Origin: Enterocloster bolteae
GTDB lineage: Bacteria > Bacillota > Clostridia > Lachnospirales > Lachnospiraceae
Length of the DNA stretch: 64,000 bases
Reading direction: 5' to 3'
NCBI GenBank assembly: GCA_021772025.1
Contig: JAETNT010000013.1
Location: 1-64,000 of the forward strand
The position numbers and the translations under genes are program-made. Shown here one piece after another: positions 33,767 through 42,797 of this stretch. A model generated the notes under the pieces. The model made no database searches, had not been told where the DNA came from, and worked only from the letters and a program-made list of their open reading frames with translations. Every line of letters starts with the position of its first letter. Within the stretch, counting starts at the first letter, position 1.

Positions 33767-34305
33767 CAGGATGGAGAAAGGCGATATCAGAGCAGGAAGG
33801 TAATGGCATCCCTTTGGCCGTTGCATCTGCCCTGGTGGTGCTGTTCCTCTTTTGCGGTATATCAGAATATGCCAGGCTGAACCTCATTGCAGCGGGAGTT
33901 AGGGATGCAGTACAGGAAGCCATCCTGTCCACGGTCAATGATAACTATGATGATGTATACCATGGTGTGCGTGAAGGGTACTCCGGCGGTTATTATCCGT
34001 CCGAGGGAGGCTGGGATGAAAGCCTGGACTATGGTGACGTATATGGATTTCTGGATGACCTTCTGGGAATGGAGGATTATGGAAGTTATCATGTGAAACT
34101 AGTGGACGGAGGCCGAAAGGAAGAGTACCGGATTTCGGACCTGGATGTAACTATACAGAATGTTCCTTTAACCTCGGACAGCAGCAAACGCTTCCTGGCA
34201 GACGCCACGTTTCTGCTCCGGGTGCCGGTCCGTTTCGGCGGGAGCCGCCTGCCGGACATGCAGATCCGTATGAAAGTACAGGCAGCCTATACTCCCGTAT
34301 TTTGA
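33757..34305 (+). CDS. TadE/pseudopilin-like protein, start uncertain
   Basis: The reading frame contains the prepilin-type leader SEQEGNGIPLAVASALVVLF, followed by ISEYARLNLIAAGVRDAVQE and a secreted domain of about 130 residues. The leader lies upstream of the first conventional start (TTG 33814), so the true start must be earlier. CTG 33757 sits 6 bases after AAGGGGGA and overlaps the preceding gene by 10 bases; it is my best guess. A second minor pilin of the Tad-like system. Confidence 0.6.
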   Translation: MEIAGWRKAISEQEGNGIPLAVASALVVLFLFCGISEYARLNLIAAGVRDAVQEAILSTVNDNYDDVYHGVREGYSGGYYPSEGGWDESLDYGDVYGFLDDLLGMEDYGSYHVKLVDGGRKEEYRISDLDVTIQNVPLTSDSSKRFLADATFLLRVPVRFGGSRLPDMQIRMKVQAAYTPVF

Positions 34306-34444
34306 TGGGATAGTTAAAAAAATATCTAGCGATAAGTTTGTATAATAATCATATTATATTTCCTTAAAATGGAGAATAAATCTGGACTTTAGAACGTTAT
34401 TATGGTAGGTTGAAATTAGAAGCAGGGAAGAGGAGGGGATGTAT

Positions 34445-35044
34445 ATGAAATTGGATGACAAGCAGAAGAAAAGGATGATAATTGGGGGCGCTGTAATTGT
34501 ATGCATGATTTTGACGCTCCTGATTGCGGGCCGGTTTAAAAGTGAGCCGCCGACAGATGTTCAGCAAACCACGCAGGCAGACCAGACTACTGTTGCTGAG
34601 CCTATAATAGAGAGTAGTGAGGCAGTCCGGGAAACGGTCAAGGTGGAGACGAAAGCAGAGACAACGGCAGCGCCTACGAAAGACCAAACCGATGAAACAG
34701 TCCAACAAATCCAGCCAGAGGTGACGAAACCTGCAAAGCCAAAGGATGAGGACAGACATGACCCGGCAAAGAAACCAAATGGAGAGACTGTGACACCAAC
34801 CAATCCAGTAATTGCAGAACCACAACCAAACCCGGAAACAGAACCGCCGGTGGTTACAGAGCCACAGCCGGTAGAACAACCAACAGAGCCCCCGACCGAA
34901 GCTCCGACCGAAGCAACGGAATCTGCGTCTCAGGAAGGGAAGATATATGTGCCTGGGTTTGGCTGGATGGATGATACTGGCGAGATAGGAACCCAGGTTG
35001 ATTCTGATGGAGATATAAATAAACAGGTAGGTATAATGGATTGA
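34445..35044 (+). CDS. DUF6550-like membrane-anchored Pro/Thr/Glu-rich protein
   Basis: The 199-aa protein has one N-terminal membrane helix (MIIGGAVIVCMILTLLIAG), a long repetitive Pro/Thr/Glu stretch (TEPPTEAPTEATE) and a conserved C-terminal end IYVPGFGWMDDTGEIGT, which is the pattern of DUF6550 in Clostridia elements. It spans the wall with its flexible region and exposes the small end. ATG 34445 has AGGAGGGG at 7 bases. Confidence 0.65.
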   Translation: MKLDDKQKKRMIIGGAVIVCMILTLLIAGRFKSEPPTDVQQTTQADQTTVAEPIIESSEAVRETVKVETKAETTAAPTKDQTDETVQQIQPEVTKPAKPKDEDRHDPAKKPNGETVTPTNPVIAEPQPNPETEPPVVTEPQPVEQPTEPPTEAPTEATESASQEGKIYVPGFGWMDDTGEIGTQVDSDGDINKQVGIMD

Positions 35045-35092
35045 GAGAAATACTGTAGCAAGACAATACTAAATTGATATCATAATCAAAAG

Positions 35093-35116
35093 GTCGTTGG
35101 CTTCAACGGCTTTTTG
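35093..35116 (+). terminator. Rho-independent terminator before the large secreted protein
   Basis: GTCGTTG (35093-35099) pairs with CAACGGC (35104-35110), then TTTTT. Confidence 0.75.
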
Positions 35117-35130
35117 TGTGAAGGAGATAA

Positions 35131-36825
35131 ATGGCGAGATATATAAAATGCATTATTGTATTTGTATTAATCCTATTAATTTCTAGTAATGCCTATGCTA
35201 TTGGCGATGGTAATATAGATAGCGGTGGTGGAGGTATGTCGCAAGGTACGAGCCAGAATAATAAGTGGTCAGTGGGAGATGAAGGGGTGAGGGTATCTGT
35301 AATACGCATTTCTGATCAGACTATTGTGGCAATGCCTATTGATTATACAAATAAGATACCTAAAGTACAAATGCATTTTGGACGGGTAAGTAAAATAGAG
35401 TATAGGACAGGAGCAAAATTAACGGCCAGCGTTGTTCCGTATCAATATGCTCAACCGGTTTCAAAGATACCCAAAATTGTTACCAGTGCCAGCGGTCATA
35501 GCAGTATTGAAGAAATAAAGCGATACTTCTGCTCTGAATATATGGTAAAGCTAATTGCTGAGAGTACAGGCATTCCATTTGAAACCTTAACAAACGGTGA
35601 ATATAAAATCTTATTAGAGCCAGTAGCGTATGTGACCTATAATGGAATCCGCATGGCTATGACAGCAACCGAGGCAGCATATTATTCAAGAATGGGAGCC
35701 AACATCCGGGATATGCTGCCTAATGTTTTATTTAAGAACGTACCGCTTTCTATGTTCTTGGAGACTCCTGACTTAGGTTATCCGGCATGGTCGGGACCAA
35801 GAGACCAATTAGTTACCGAGGACCAGATCATAGCCTCTTTGGGATTAGGCATCATCCATTTTAAGGAACATGAGCCGGAACAAGGCGAAGTAGTCACCTA
35901 TGATTATGTTTATCGTGTCAATACACAAGTCATTACGTCTGTTACTGTGAGAGGTGGCCAGTCCGATCCAGATTACCCTGCAAGTGTACGATTTAATATA
36001 AAAGGTAAGAACTATACTGTAAATCAAGTGTACTATCCAGAAGGAAGTGAGCAGCTGGCATGGATTCGGTGGACCACACCGGAAACACCTCAGGATATCA
36101 CAATCCAGGTTAGTGGAGGTGGAGGAGGGTATCCAAGCAAGGGAACTATCCATGTTAAGGTAGTAGACCTGGACAAGAATCCTCCCCCGAATCCGGTTGC
36201 AGATGATAGGAATGATTCATATGTGAAGCCAGCCTCCCTCCCATCCAACAGTCATATGAAGGAAGCCAGATGGAGTATATGGAGGCCTTGGTGGCATGAA
36301 TATTGGGTGTACCATGATGGAGGGGAAGATGAGGATGGATATTGGGAAGACGAGGGCTGGTGGGAATTTGACCAGGATTGGTATCAGGCCAGTCTGTCAG
36401 GAGGGATGGATATATTCCCGGATGAGAAAAATCCCACATCAACTGGCGATATAATTAAAAGTGGGTATGGAATCAACCAGGAAGTTATGGCTGATGTAAG
36501 TACCACCCAATCCAGTGCTGTTACAGGGGCACAGAATGCTGTGACCTATTTCCCGGAATTTCATTACCAGACATATTGGAGATTATTGGAGAGGCTCAGC
36601 GGTGATTACCATGCCCGGTTTGAATTTAAGGAAAATGAGTATTCAACATTTAGCAGACGTACCCACTTTACACCGATATGGATGCCAGATGGAACATATA
36701 CGGCGTATACCTGGCTTTTGGACTGCTGGACGCCCAAAGGCATGTTATCCCTTGACCTTTCAGACGATGTGGATATACAGGGGGATTTATGGTTGGATTG
36801 GCATATCGGACCAGTTAGTCCCTAG
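35131..36825 (+). CDS. Large secreted protein of unknown function
   Basis: The 564-aa protein has a clear signal peptide (KCIIVFVLILLISSNAYA) and an N-terminal Gly-rich stretch. The middle has FCSEYMVKLIAESTGIPFET and a beta-rich part with GGGGGYPSKGTIHVKV that looks like an Ig-like domain; a Trp/Asp/Glu-rich linker (WSIWRPWWHEYWVYHDGGED) follows. I do not recognise it. Similar long secreted proteins sit among pilus genes of Clostridia conjugative elements, probably at the cell surface. ATG 35131 follows GAAGGAG. Confidence 0.6.
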   Translation: MARYIKCIIVFVLILLISSNAYAIGDGNIDSGGGGMSQGTSQNNKWSVGDEGVRVSVIRISDQTIVAMPIDYTNKIPKVQMHFGRVSKIEYRTGAKLTASVVPYQYAQPVSKIPKIVTSASGHSSIEEIKRYFCSEYMVKLIAESTGIPFETLTNGEYKILLEPVAYVTYNGIRMAMTATEAAYYSRMGANIRDMLPNVLFKNVPLSMFLETPDLGYPAWSGPRDQLVTEDQIIASLGLGIIHFKEHEPEQGEVVTYDYVYRVNTQVITSVTVRGGQSDPDYPASVRFNIKGKNYTVNQVYYPEGSEQLAWIRWTTPETPQDITIQVSGGGGGYPSKGTIHVKVVDLDKNPPPNPVADDRNDSYVKPASLPSNSHMKEARWSIWRPWWHEYWVYHDGGEDEDGYWEDEGWWEFDQDWYQASLSGGMDIFPDEKNPTSTGDIIKSGYGINQEVMADVSTTQSSAVTGAQNAVTYFPEFHYQTYWRLLERLSGDYHARFEFKENEYSTFSRRTHFTPIWMPDGTYTAYTWLLDCWTPKGMLSLDLSDDVDIQGDLWLDWHIGPVSP

Positions 36826-36939
36826 ATGCAGGGCAACCAGTACCTGAACAGGTATATTAATTTCACCTGTTTTGTAACGGGGATAGTAGCTGCGAGTGTC
36901 ATCTGGGCTATGAGTCGGTCCTGGACTACGAATTATTAG
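36826..36939 (+). CDS. Possible 37-aa membrane peptide
   Basis: A frame starting at the ATG immediately after the previous stop (36826) encodes MQGNQYLNRYINFTCFVTG and a hydrophobic IVAASVIWAM segment. No ribosome site is visible, and a hairpin (36847-36874) lies inside it, so it is doubtful; reported only because it is directly abutting. Confidence 0.2.
   Translation: MQGNQYLNRYINFTCFVTGIVAASVIWAMSRSWTTNY
36847..36874 (+). terminator. Weak terminator after the secreted protein
   Basis: AACAGGT (36847-36853) pairs with ACCTGTT (36865-36871), with only TTTTG following. Weak T-run. Confidence 0.4.
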
Positions 36940-37044
36940 ACATGATTATCTTGCGCAGTAAGAATGGGGGAAGGGTAAGAGGTAATGTTACTCATATTAC
37001 TCACTGTGTATCGTGATTAGACAATTTTATAATGGAGGAAGCTT

Positions 37045-37380
37045 ATGAAATGGAAGAAGCGTTTTGGGACAGTAGTCATGACCTCATGGCTGCTGTCTTT
37101 TCTGTTCTGCATGGTATCTTATGCGGATGGGAATGTATCCGGGGCGATAGAGGATACCTGGAAAACAGCAGTGATACAGATTCGGGCAGTCGTTGACCAT
37201 GTCGTGTTCCCTGCAATCGACCTGGTATTAGCTGTATTCTTTTTTGGAAAACTGGGAACTGCGTACTTTGATTTCCGAAAACATGGCCAATTTGAATGGA
37301 GCGGGCCAGCGATACTGTTCGCATGTCTGGTATTTACTCTGACAGCGCCCACTTATATATGGCAAATTCTTGGAATGTAA
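37045..37380 (+). CDS. DUF3852 small membrane protein (VirB2-like)
   Basis: The 111-aa protein has a signal-like N terminus (VVMTSWLLSFLFCMVSYADG) and two further hydrophobic segments (VVFPAIDLVLAVFFFGKLG; AILFACLVFTLTAPTYIW). DUF3852 proteins sit in T4SS operons of Clostridia and look like VirB2 pilins, with a cleaved leader and two helices. ATG 37045 has GGAGGAAG upstream. Inserted DNA separates it from the VirB6-like gene at 49.2 kb. Confidence 0.7.
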   Translation: MKWKKRFGTVVMTSWLLSFLFCMVSYADGNVSGAIEDTWKTAVIQIRAVVDHVVFPAIDLVLAVFFFGKLGTAYFDFRKHGQFEWSGPAILFACLVFTLTAPTYIWQILGM

Positions 37381-37386
37381 AGAGTT

Positions 37387-37722
37387 TTACTGATTTCTTT
37401 CTCCCCATTCACACATTGCTTCCATAATAGGAAACAGGGAGTTCCCTTTGGGGGAAAGGCTATATTCCACCTTCGGGGGAATTTGCGGATACTCTGTTCG
37501 AATGATAAGTCCATCCGCTTCCATCTCTTTAAGCTGCGCACTTAGTGTTTTATAGGTAATGCCGCCAATCAGTCGCTGAAGCTCGTTAAAGCGGACTACG
37601 CCATACTCCACCAGCCAGTACAAGATTACCAGCCTCCATTTACCACCAATCATGGTAAGCGTATATCCAAATGGCGTATCTGTAATAGATTTTATGTTTC
37701 CCTCAAACTGTTTCATACTCAT
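37387..37722 (-). CDS. HxlR-family transcription regulator
   Basis: The 111-aa protein has the winged-helix HxlR pattern: YTLTMIGGKWRLVILYWLVE, FNELQRLIGGITYKTLSAQL, ADGLIIRTEYPQIPPKVEYS and LSPKGNSLFPIMEAM. It is divergent from the flavodoxin-like gene and shares its intergenic operator. Relatives sense reactive electrophiles or redox stress through cysteines; one Cys is present near the C terminus. The pair is probably inserted cargo. Confidence 0.9.
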   Translation of the reverse strand: MSMKQFEGNIKSITDTPFGYTLTMIGGKWRLVILYWLVEYGVVRFNELQRLIGGITYKTLSAQLKEMEADGLIIRTEYPQIPPKVEYSLSPKGNSLFPIMEAMCEWGERNQ

Positions 37723-37743
37723 AAATTTAACACTTCCTCAAAG

Positions 37744-37774
37744 GATAGTATGCGTTAAAAAAGTGCGTACTATC
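37744..37774. promoter_or_regulatory. Palindromic operator between hxlR-type gene and the reductase
   Basis: GATAGTATGC (37744-37753) and GCGTACTATC (37765-37774) form a 10-bp inverted repeat with one mismatch and an 11-base spacer, midway between the divergent genes. HxlR regulators bind such sites with GTAC-type half sites as dimers. Confidence 0.75.
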
Positions 37775-37846
37775 TAAGCTGTTATTTATATCTTATAATA
37801 AATGATAATAGCAATAATGACAAGAAAAATCAGGGAGGAAAAAAGA

Positions 37847-38434
37847 GTGAGGAGAATTTTAATTGTATTAGGCGGCGGCAGGTGGGACGGTAATACGGCG
37901 CAATTGACCGATGCTTTTACTAAGGGCGCAGTGGAGGTTGGGCATCAGGTGGAAACAATCTCTCTAGCAGAAATAGAGGTAAAGGGCTGTTTGGGCTGCA
38001 ACGCTTGCCGATACGAAAAACCCTGTATTCAAAAGGATGCATTTAACAGCCTTATTCCAAAGATCAAAGAAGCGGACTTGATTGTATTTGCTTCTCCGCT
38101 ATATTTTTGGACAATTTCAGCCAAACTCAAGGCGTTTATAGAGCGTTTTTACTGCATTGGACAGGAAGATAAAAAACCGCCCTATGGCCGATATGAAAAG
38201 TTCCCTGTGAAGGACTCCGCTCTGCTTATGACATCTGCTGATAATTTCTTTTGGACATTTGAGCAGGCAGTATCCTACTATCAATTTGCAATCGTGAATT
38301 ATATTGGATTTACTGATAAGGGGATGCTTTTGGCTGGTGGCTGCGGAGATACTAATGGAAAGCCGAATATCAAAAACACAGATCATCTGGAAGCGGCATA
38401 CCGATTTGGAAAGTCTGTCTATCAAAATGAATGA
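37847..38434 (+). CDS. NAD(P)H-dependent FMN reductase / flavodoxin-fold protein
   Basis: The 195-aa protein starts RRILIVLGGGRWDGNTAQLT (the FMN phosphate loop), has KGCLGCNACRYEKPCIQKDA with four cysteines, and ADLIVFASPLYFWTISAKLK, the flavodoxin/IsiA-reductase pattern. GTG 37847 follows GGGAGGA. Likely reduces quinones or other electrophiles under control of the divergent HxlR regulator. Confidence 0.85.
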   Translation: MRRILIVLGGGRWDGNTAQLTDAFTKGAVEVGHQVETISLAEIEVKGCLGCNACRYEKPCIQKDAFNSLIPKIKEADLIVFASPLYFWTISAKLKAFIERFYCIGQEDKKPPYGRYEKFPVKDSALLMTSADNFFWTFEQAVSYYQFAIVNYIGFTDKGMLLAGGCGDTNGKPNIKNTDHLEAAYRFGKSVYQNE

Positions 38435-38445
38435 TTACTTGCTTG

Positions 38446-38472
38446 ACCGTCACTAAGGTGGCGGTTATTTTC
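38446..38472 (+). terminator. Terminator after the FMN reductase gene
   Basis: ACCGTCAC (38446-38453) pairs with GTGGCGGT (38458-38465), then TATTTTC. The same GTCAC..GTGGCGGT design recurs after hicB at 59.1 kb. Confidence 0.65.
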
Positions 38473-38954
38473 TTTGTAGGGGCAACAATTCTTATACAAG
38501 GAATGACTGGCAGATTTTAGGGATGGAAAAGGAGGACACACATGTGATGCTGGGGAATCACAGCGATGCAATCGAAGTTGTACCAGGTGTCATGAGTTTA
38601 AAAATAAAAAACACTGAATAATGCTTATGATGAAAAGGGGTAATATAAGAATATTTTTGGTGAATTCTCTCTTACTTTTTCAGATACTATAAAAAATAGT
38701 AAAGTATTGCGTCCTTTTAAACGTGTATTTTGAAAGGAAAAAAGGCCGTAAACTCGTATGGTTACTGGGTTCTATGGCCTTGTGCTTTGCGCTGTTGACA
38801 TTGTTGTTTTAGGCAGAATCCCGCCCAAATCCCGCCCAAATATAACGGACAGATATAAAGAGCAATAAGGGAATATGGGGGCAAATCTATTCCCAAACAT
38901 AATAGGGGCGCGAATGATTCAATGTCATTCGCGTCCCTGTTCTGCTTTTCTTGG
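38473..38954. other. Junction region with relic sequences
   Basis: No complete gene. A 25-codon frame from GTG 38544 (GNHSDAIEVVPGVMSLKIK) after AAAAGGAGGA looks like the tail of a lost gene. A hairpin with AAGGCC/GGCCTT (about 38742-38782) and the left 23-bp direct repeat (38817-38839) follow. Confidence 0.4.
38817..38839. repeat. 23-bp direct repeat, left copy
   Basis: Two tandem ATCCCGCCCA units make a 23-bp sequence that is identical at 44529-44551. The two copies bracket a visibly G+C-rich segment with a different codon habit, as expected for an inserted unit or for recombination between short repeats. Confidence 0.75.
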
Positions 38955-41900
38955 CTATTCCTTGTCTTTCCGCGCCCCGTCCCGCCCTATCTCGTAGCCG
39001 TCGATTTTGGTATCGGCGGCCATGCTGCCGTCCGGGTAGAAGTAATACCACTTGCCTCCTATTTGTTTCCAGCCGCCGTATTCCATGAGGCCCGCAGCGT
39101 CAAAGCAGTACCACTTGCTTTCAATCTGTTTCCAGCCGGTGACGGGCTTTCCGTCCAGATAGTAGAGCCAGCGCCCGGCGTCGTTCTGGCCCCAGCCGCC
39201 CGCCGTGTCGCGGTCGATCACGACCTCCACGAACCGGCGCAGCACCACGGCGGCCTCGGCGCGGGTGGCGGCGTCCTTGGGGCCGAAACGGTTATTGCCC
39301 TTGCCGCTCATAATACCGGCCTGCTGGATTGCCCGCACCGCGTCCTTCATGTTGCCGGTGATCTGGTTCTCATCCGTAAAGGTCACGGCCTCCCTCGCCA
39401 CGGGCAAGGTGTATCCCAGCTTGTCGGCGTACTGCCGCATGATAAGCGCCATCTGCTCGCGGGTGATTGCGGCGTCCGGGCTAAAGGAGCCTTCCCCGGT
39501 GCCACTGACAATCCCTTTAGAGGCCGCCCACTCCACAAAGGGGGCGTAGTAGGCGGTTGCGGGAACGTCGGTGAACCGGCTGGAAGAAGGATAGCCTGCC
39601 GGGTCAATACCGGCCAGCCGCCCCAAAGCCGTTACGAACATGCCCCGCGTGATCGTGCTGTCCGGGGAAAACGTGGTTTCCGACGTGCCGGAGAACAGCC
39701 CCCGGCTTACCACAAAATCAATATCCGCTTTGGCCCAGTGGTTCACGGTGTCGGTGAACGCCGGGGCGGTCTTATAGCCTACGCCGTACACGCTGAAATG
39801 CCCCAGGTCGCCGATCACGTTTCCGCTGTTCTTGTCGTAGCTGGATTGATACAGCCATTCCGCGCCCTTGCCGTCCGCGCTGTACACGAGGTACAGGCTG
39901 CCGGTCTGCTCGGTGGCGGCGGGCTGGTAGGCGAGGCCCACGGTGACGCGGCCCGCGCCGAAGCTGGTAACGGTGGCCGCCTTGCCGTCCGCGCCGGTAT
40001 AGCCCACGCTCAAACGGTAGGCCGGGCGGGAGCCGACGGCGGACAGCGCGTCCCCGGCAAGGCCGGTTTCCCGGACGGCGGTCAGGGTAATGTCGCCGGT
40101 GGCCTGTTTCTGAAGCTCTATCAGCGCCGCGAGGTCAAAGGTCATGTCCACAATGCCGGTGTTCAGGGTGACATACTTCACCTTGGCGTCGATCAGCCGG
40201 TCAAGGGTGGCCCGCTGAATGACGATGGAAAAGCCGTCGTAGGTCAGGGACGTTTTCGCGTCGTACTGCACGGCAATCCCGTTTGTCTTGGCCTTGGCGT
40301 CCCTTCCGGCCTCGGCTAGCGCCGACGCCGTTCGCCCGTCGTCCGCCGCGCCGGTGGCCGTGCCGTTCCCCACGGTGACGGGCAGCTCGATTACGGCCAG
40401 CACAGGGTTATCCGGTTTCGGCGGTTCCAGGGTGGTGATGATGTAATGGCGGCTGGTGCCGCTGCTGCCTCCGGTTGTTGCCGCTGCCGCCCGCGTGATG
40501 GTAATGGTGTAGCTTTTTGGGGTGCCGTCCTCGGCGGTAACGGTGACGGTAAACGGGTTGTCCCCGACGTTCAAAGTCTTTACGCCGGCCCCCGCAACGT
40601 TGGCCTTGGTGTCATTGGCCGTGGCGGTGATGGTGACGTTTGAAACGCTATTGTCCACATTTGCGGTATAGCTCGTTGTCGCCTGGTCAAAGGCCGGGGC
40701 CAGCGTCCCGCTGGACAGGAACAGGCTTTTCAGCGTCGCGTCCGTACTTGCTGCCGCTCCCGCCCGTGTGATGGTGACGGTGTAGCTCGCGGTGCTGCCG
40801 TTCTCGGCGGTGACGGTTACAGTAAAGGTGTTCACACCCTCGACCAGCGTTTTTGTGCCGTTCCCCGCAACGTTGGCCTTGGTATCGTTGGCCGTGGCGG
40901 TGATGGTGACGTTTGTAACGCTATTGCCCACATTTGCGGTGTAGCTGGTTGTCGCCGGGTCAAAGGCCGGGGTCAGCGTCCCGCTGGACAGGGACAGGCT
41001 TTTTAATGTCGCGTCCGTGCCGACGAAAGCGGCTTTCACGGTTGCGTCGCCGGTCAGGGTAAAGCTGGTCGTTTGGCTGTTGGGAGCACCCGCAGGCAGG
41101 CCCGTCCACGCTTGGAACGCATAGCCGCTGTCCGGCTTGGCGGTCAGTTCTACCGTATTACTGCTTTTATTATAGCCCGTCAGCCATACCTTGCCGTTTA
41201 CCGCCGGGGTCATGGTCAGGGTGTAACCGTCCCTTGTTGTAAAGGACGTATAGGGGTTATTGTCGCAACGCAGATAGGTCAGCCCCGTCAGGTTTCTCAC
41301 GTCCAGCGTTCCCGACAGCTGGTTAGTGGAGCAGTCTAGATTTTGTAGGTTCGTCAGGTTCCCCACGTCCAGCGTTCCCGACAGCTGGTTAGTGGAGCAG
41401 AACAGATCGGTCAGGTTCGTCAGGTTCCCCACGTCCAGCGTTCCCGACAGCTGGTTAGTGGAGCAGTTCAGAATTTGCAGATTCGTCAGGTTCCCCAGCC
41501 CGTCCAGCGTGTCCAGCTGGTTATTCTTGCAGTACAGATCGGTCAGGTTCGTCAGGTTCCCCACGTCCAGCGTTCCCGACAGCTGGTTAATGGAGCAGTC
41601 CAGAATTTGCAGGTTCGTCAGGTTCCCCAGCCCGTCCAGCGTGTCCAGCTGGTTATTGTTGCAGTACAGCTTGGTCAGGTTCGTCAGGTTTCCCAGCCCG
41701 TCCAGCGTGCCCAGTTGGTTATTCTTGCAGTACAGAACGGTCAGTTTCGTCAGGTTTCCCACGTCAAGCGTTCCCGTCAAGCCCTTAAGAGATAAGAACA
41801 ATTCAGTAATTCTTTTCGGACTGCTGGTGTCCCATTGTACCAATCCAGCCGTAGCCCAGCTTGCTGGGTTGCTGTTGTCCACGCCGCTAAGTACGCTGGA

Positions 41901-42797
41901 TTCCGGGTGCGCGGCAAGAATCGCCTGAAACGCCGCAACGTCGTCAGCATTATAATCACTTGTATTGGCGCGATTCCCCCAGCCATAGCGCACTTCAATT
42001 TTGGGCAGCACCGCGCTCTCGGCCAGCTCGTACCCCTCCGGCACTCCCGGCTGGAAATAGTAATTGCAGGGCTTTTCCCGCCCTTCCTCGTAAGCGGCGG
42101 GGGTGTCGTCCTCCCCAGTCGCTTTCCACGTCACGCCCTCGATCTGGATATGCGTCGGTACGGGTTCGGTGTCGTCGGACACGACATAGCCGGACGCGCC
42201 CAGCGTGGCGGGCAGGGTCAGATCGTTAAACTTTGTACCGACTGGGACGGTTTGGAATCGTACTGCCTCGTCCAGCTTGTCAAAGGCCGTGACGGTGACC
42301 GTCTCCGCGCCCTCCGGCGAAACGGTTTCCGACCCCGTTTCCTTTGGCGGGGTCAAATCGTTTTCGCTGGCAGGGGAATTTTCTTTGCCGCTGTCCTTGT
42401 CCGGCTCCCCGGCGCAGACTTCGCAGACGTAACCGCAGAGCGTACCCGGAACGGCCTCTATGTAGCCGCAATCGGCGTCATGCTCGTGCTGGCAGTCCAG
42501 CTGATAGCAGCCGTCAGTGTGCGTGTGGCCCGCGTCGCTGCCGGTGGCCGTCTGCTCCACGTCCTCGTCCATGCCGCAGATCAGCTCGTCGGTGTAACAT
42601 TCCGGCGTGTGTTTATGTCCGCAGTCGTGGCCCGGTATGGCCTCCACATAGCCGCATGCGTCGTCATGGGCCGTGTGGTGTTCACACAGGCCGGTGCCTG
42701 CCGGGGATTCCACCGCGTAGGCCGTGGCCCCCAGCTGGGAAAACACCAGCGCGGCGGCCAGCAGCGCCGCCCCTATCCGTTTTCTCGTTCTCAACAT
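38955..42797 (-). CDS. LRR / cadherin-like / SLH / cell-wall-binding surface protein
   Basis: The 1280-aa protein has a signal peptide (RIGAALLAAALVFSQLGATA), a Cys/His-rich N-terminal part (HDDACGYVEAIPGHDCGHKH), about eight leucine-rich repeats (LGNLTNLTKLYCNNNQLDTL) near residues 330-500, an InlB-like join, two cadherin-like beta domains (LKSLSLSSGTLTPAFD...), a middle domain, three SLH domains (HWAKADIDFVVSRGLFSGTS) and two choline-binding-like repeats (GGWKQIGGKWYYFYPDGSMA). Such proteins are held on the wall and bind host surfaces. Both SLH and cell-wall-binding repeats together are unusual. Minus-strand ATG 42797 has AGGAGGG upstream. Confidence 0.85.
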   Translation of the reverse strand: MLRTRKRIGAALLAAALVFSQLGATAYAVESPAGTGLCEHHTAHDDACGYVEAIPGHDCGHKHTPECYTDELICGMDEDVEQTATGSDAGHTHTDGCYQLDCQHEHDADCGYIEAVPGTLCGYVCEVCAGEPDKDSGKENSPASENDLTPPKETGSETVSPEGAETVTVTAFDKLDEAVRFQTVPVGTKFNDLTLPATLGASGYVVSDDTEPVPTHIQIEGVTWKATGEDDTPAAYEEGREKPCNYYFQPGVPEGYELAESAVLPKIEVRYGWGNRANTSDYNADDVAAFQAILAAHPESSVLSGVDNSNPASWATAGLVQWDTSSPKRITELFLSLKGLTGTLDVGNLTKLTVLYCKNNQLGTLDGLGNLTNLTKLYCNNNQLDTLDGLGNLTNLQILDCSINQLSGTLDVGNLTNLTDLYCKNNQLDTLDGLGNLTNLQILNCSTNQLSGTLDVGNLTNLTDLFCSTNQLSGTLDVGNLTNLQNLDCSTNQLSGTLDVRNLTGLTYLRCDNNPYTSFTTRDGYTLTMTPAVNGKVWLTGYNKSSNTVELTAKPDSGYAFQAWTGLPAGAPNSQTTSFTLTGDATVKAAFVGTDATLKSLSLSSGTLTPAFDPATTSYTANVGNSVTNVTITATANDTKANVAGNGTKTLVEGVNTFTVTVTAENGSTASYTVTITRAGAAASTDATLKSLFLSSGTLAPAFDQATTSYTANVDNSVSNVTITATANDTKANVAGAGVKTLNVGDNPFTVTVTAEDGTPKSYTITITRAAAATTGGSSGTSRHYIITTLEPPKPDNPVLAVIELPVTVGNGTATGAADDGRTASALAEAGRDAKAKTNGIAVQYDAKTSLTYDGFSIVIQRATLDRLIDAKVKYVTLNTGIVDMTFDLAALIELQKQATGDITLTAVRETGLAGDALSAVGSRPAYRLSVGYTGADGKAATVTSFGAGRVTVGLAYQPAATEQTGSLYLVYSADGKGAEWLYQSSYDKNSGNVIGDLGHFSVYGVGYKTAPAFTDTVNHWAKADIDFVVSRGLFSGTSETTFSPDSTITRGMFVTALGRLAGIDPAGYPSSSRFTDVPATAYYAPFVEWAASKGIVSGTGEGSFSPDAAITREQMALIMRQYADKLGYTLPVAREAVTFTDENQITGNMKDAVRAIQQAGIMSGKGNNRFGPKDAATRAEAAVVLRRFVEVVIDRDTAGGWGQNDAGRWLYYLDGKPVTGWKQIESKWYCFDAAGLMEYGGWKQIGGKWYYFYPDGSMAADTKIDGYEIGRDGARKDKE

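Noticed and set aside
34400-34879. 159-codon minus-strand open frame
   Set aside because: Antisense of the Pro/Thr/Glu-rich protein; biased composition and no start signals.
41326-41795. Regularly repeated units resembling a CRISPR array
   Set aside because: The period is about 66 bases with near-identical units throughout and no unique spacers; it encodes leucine-rich repeats on the minus strand.
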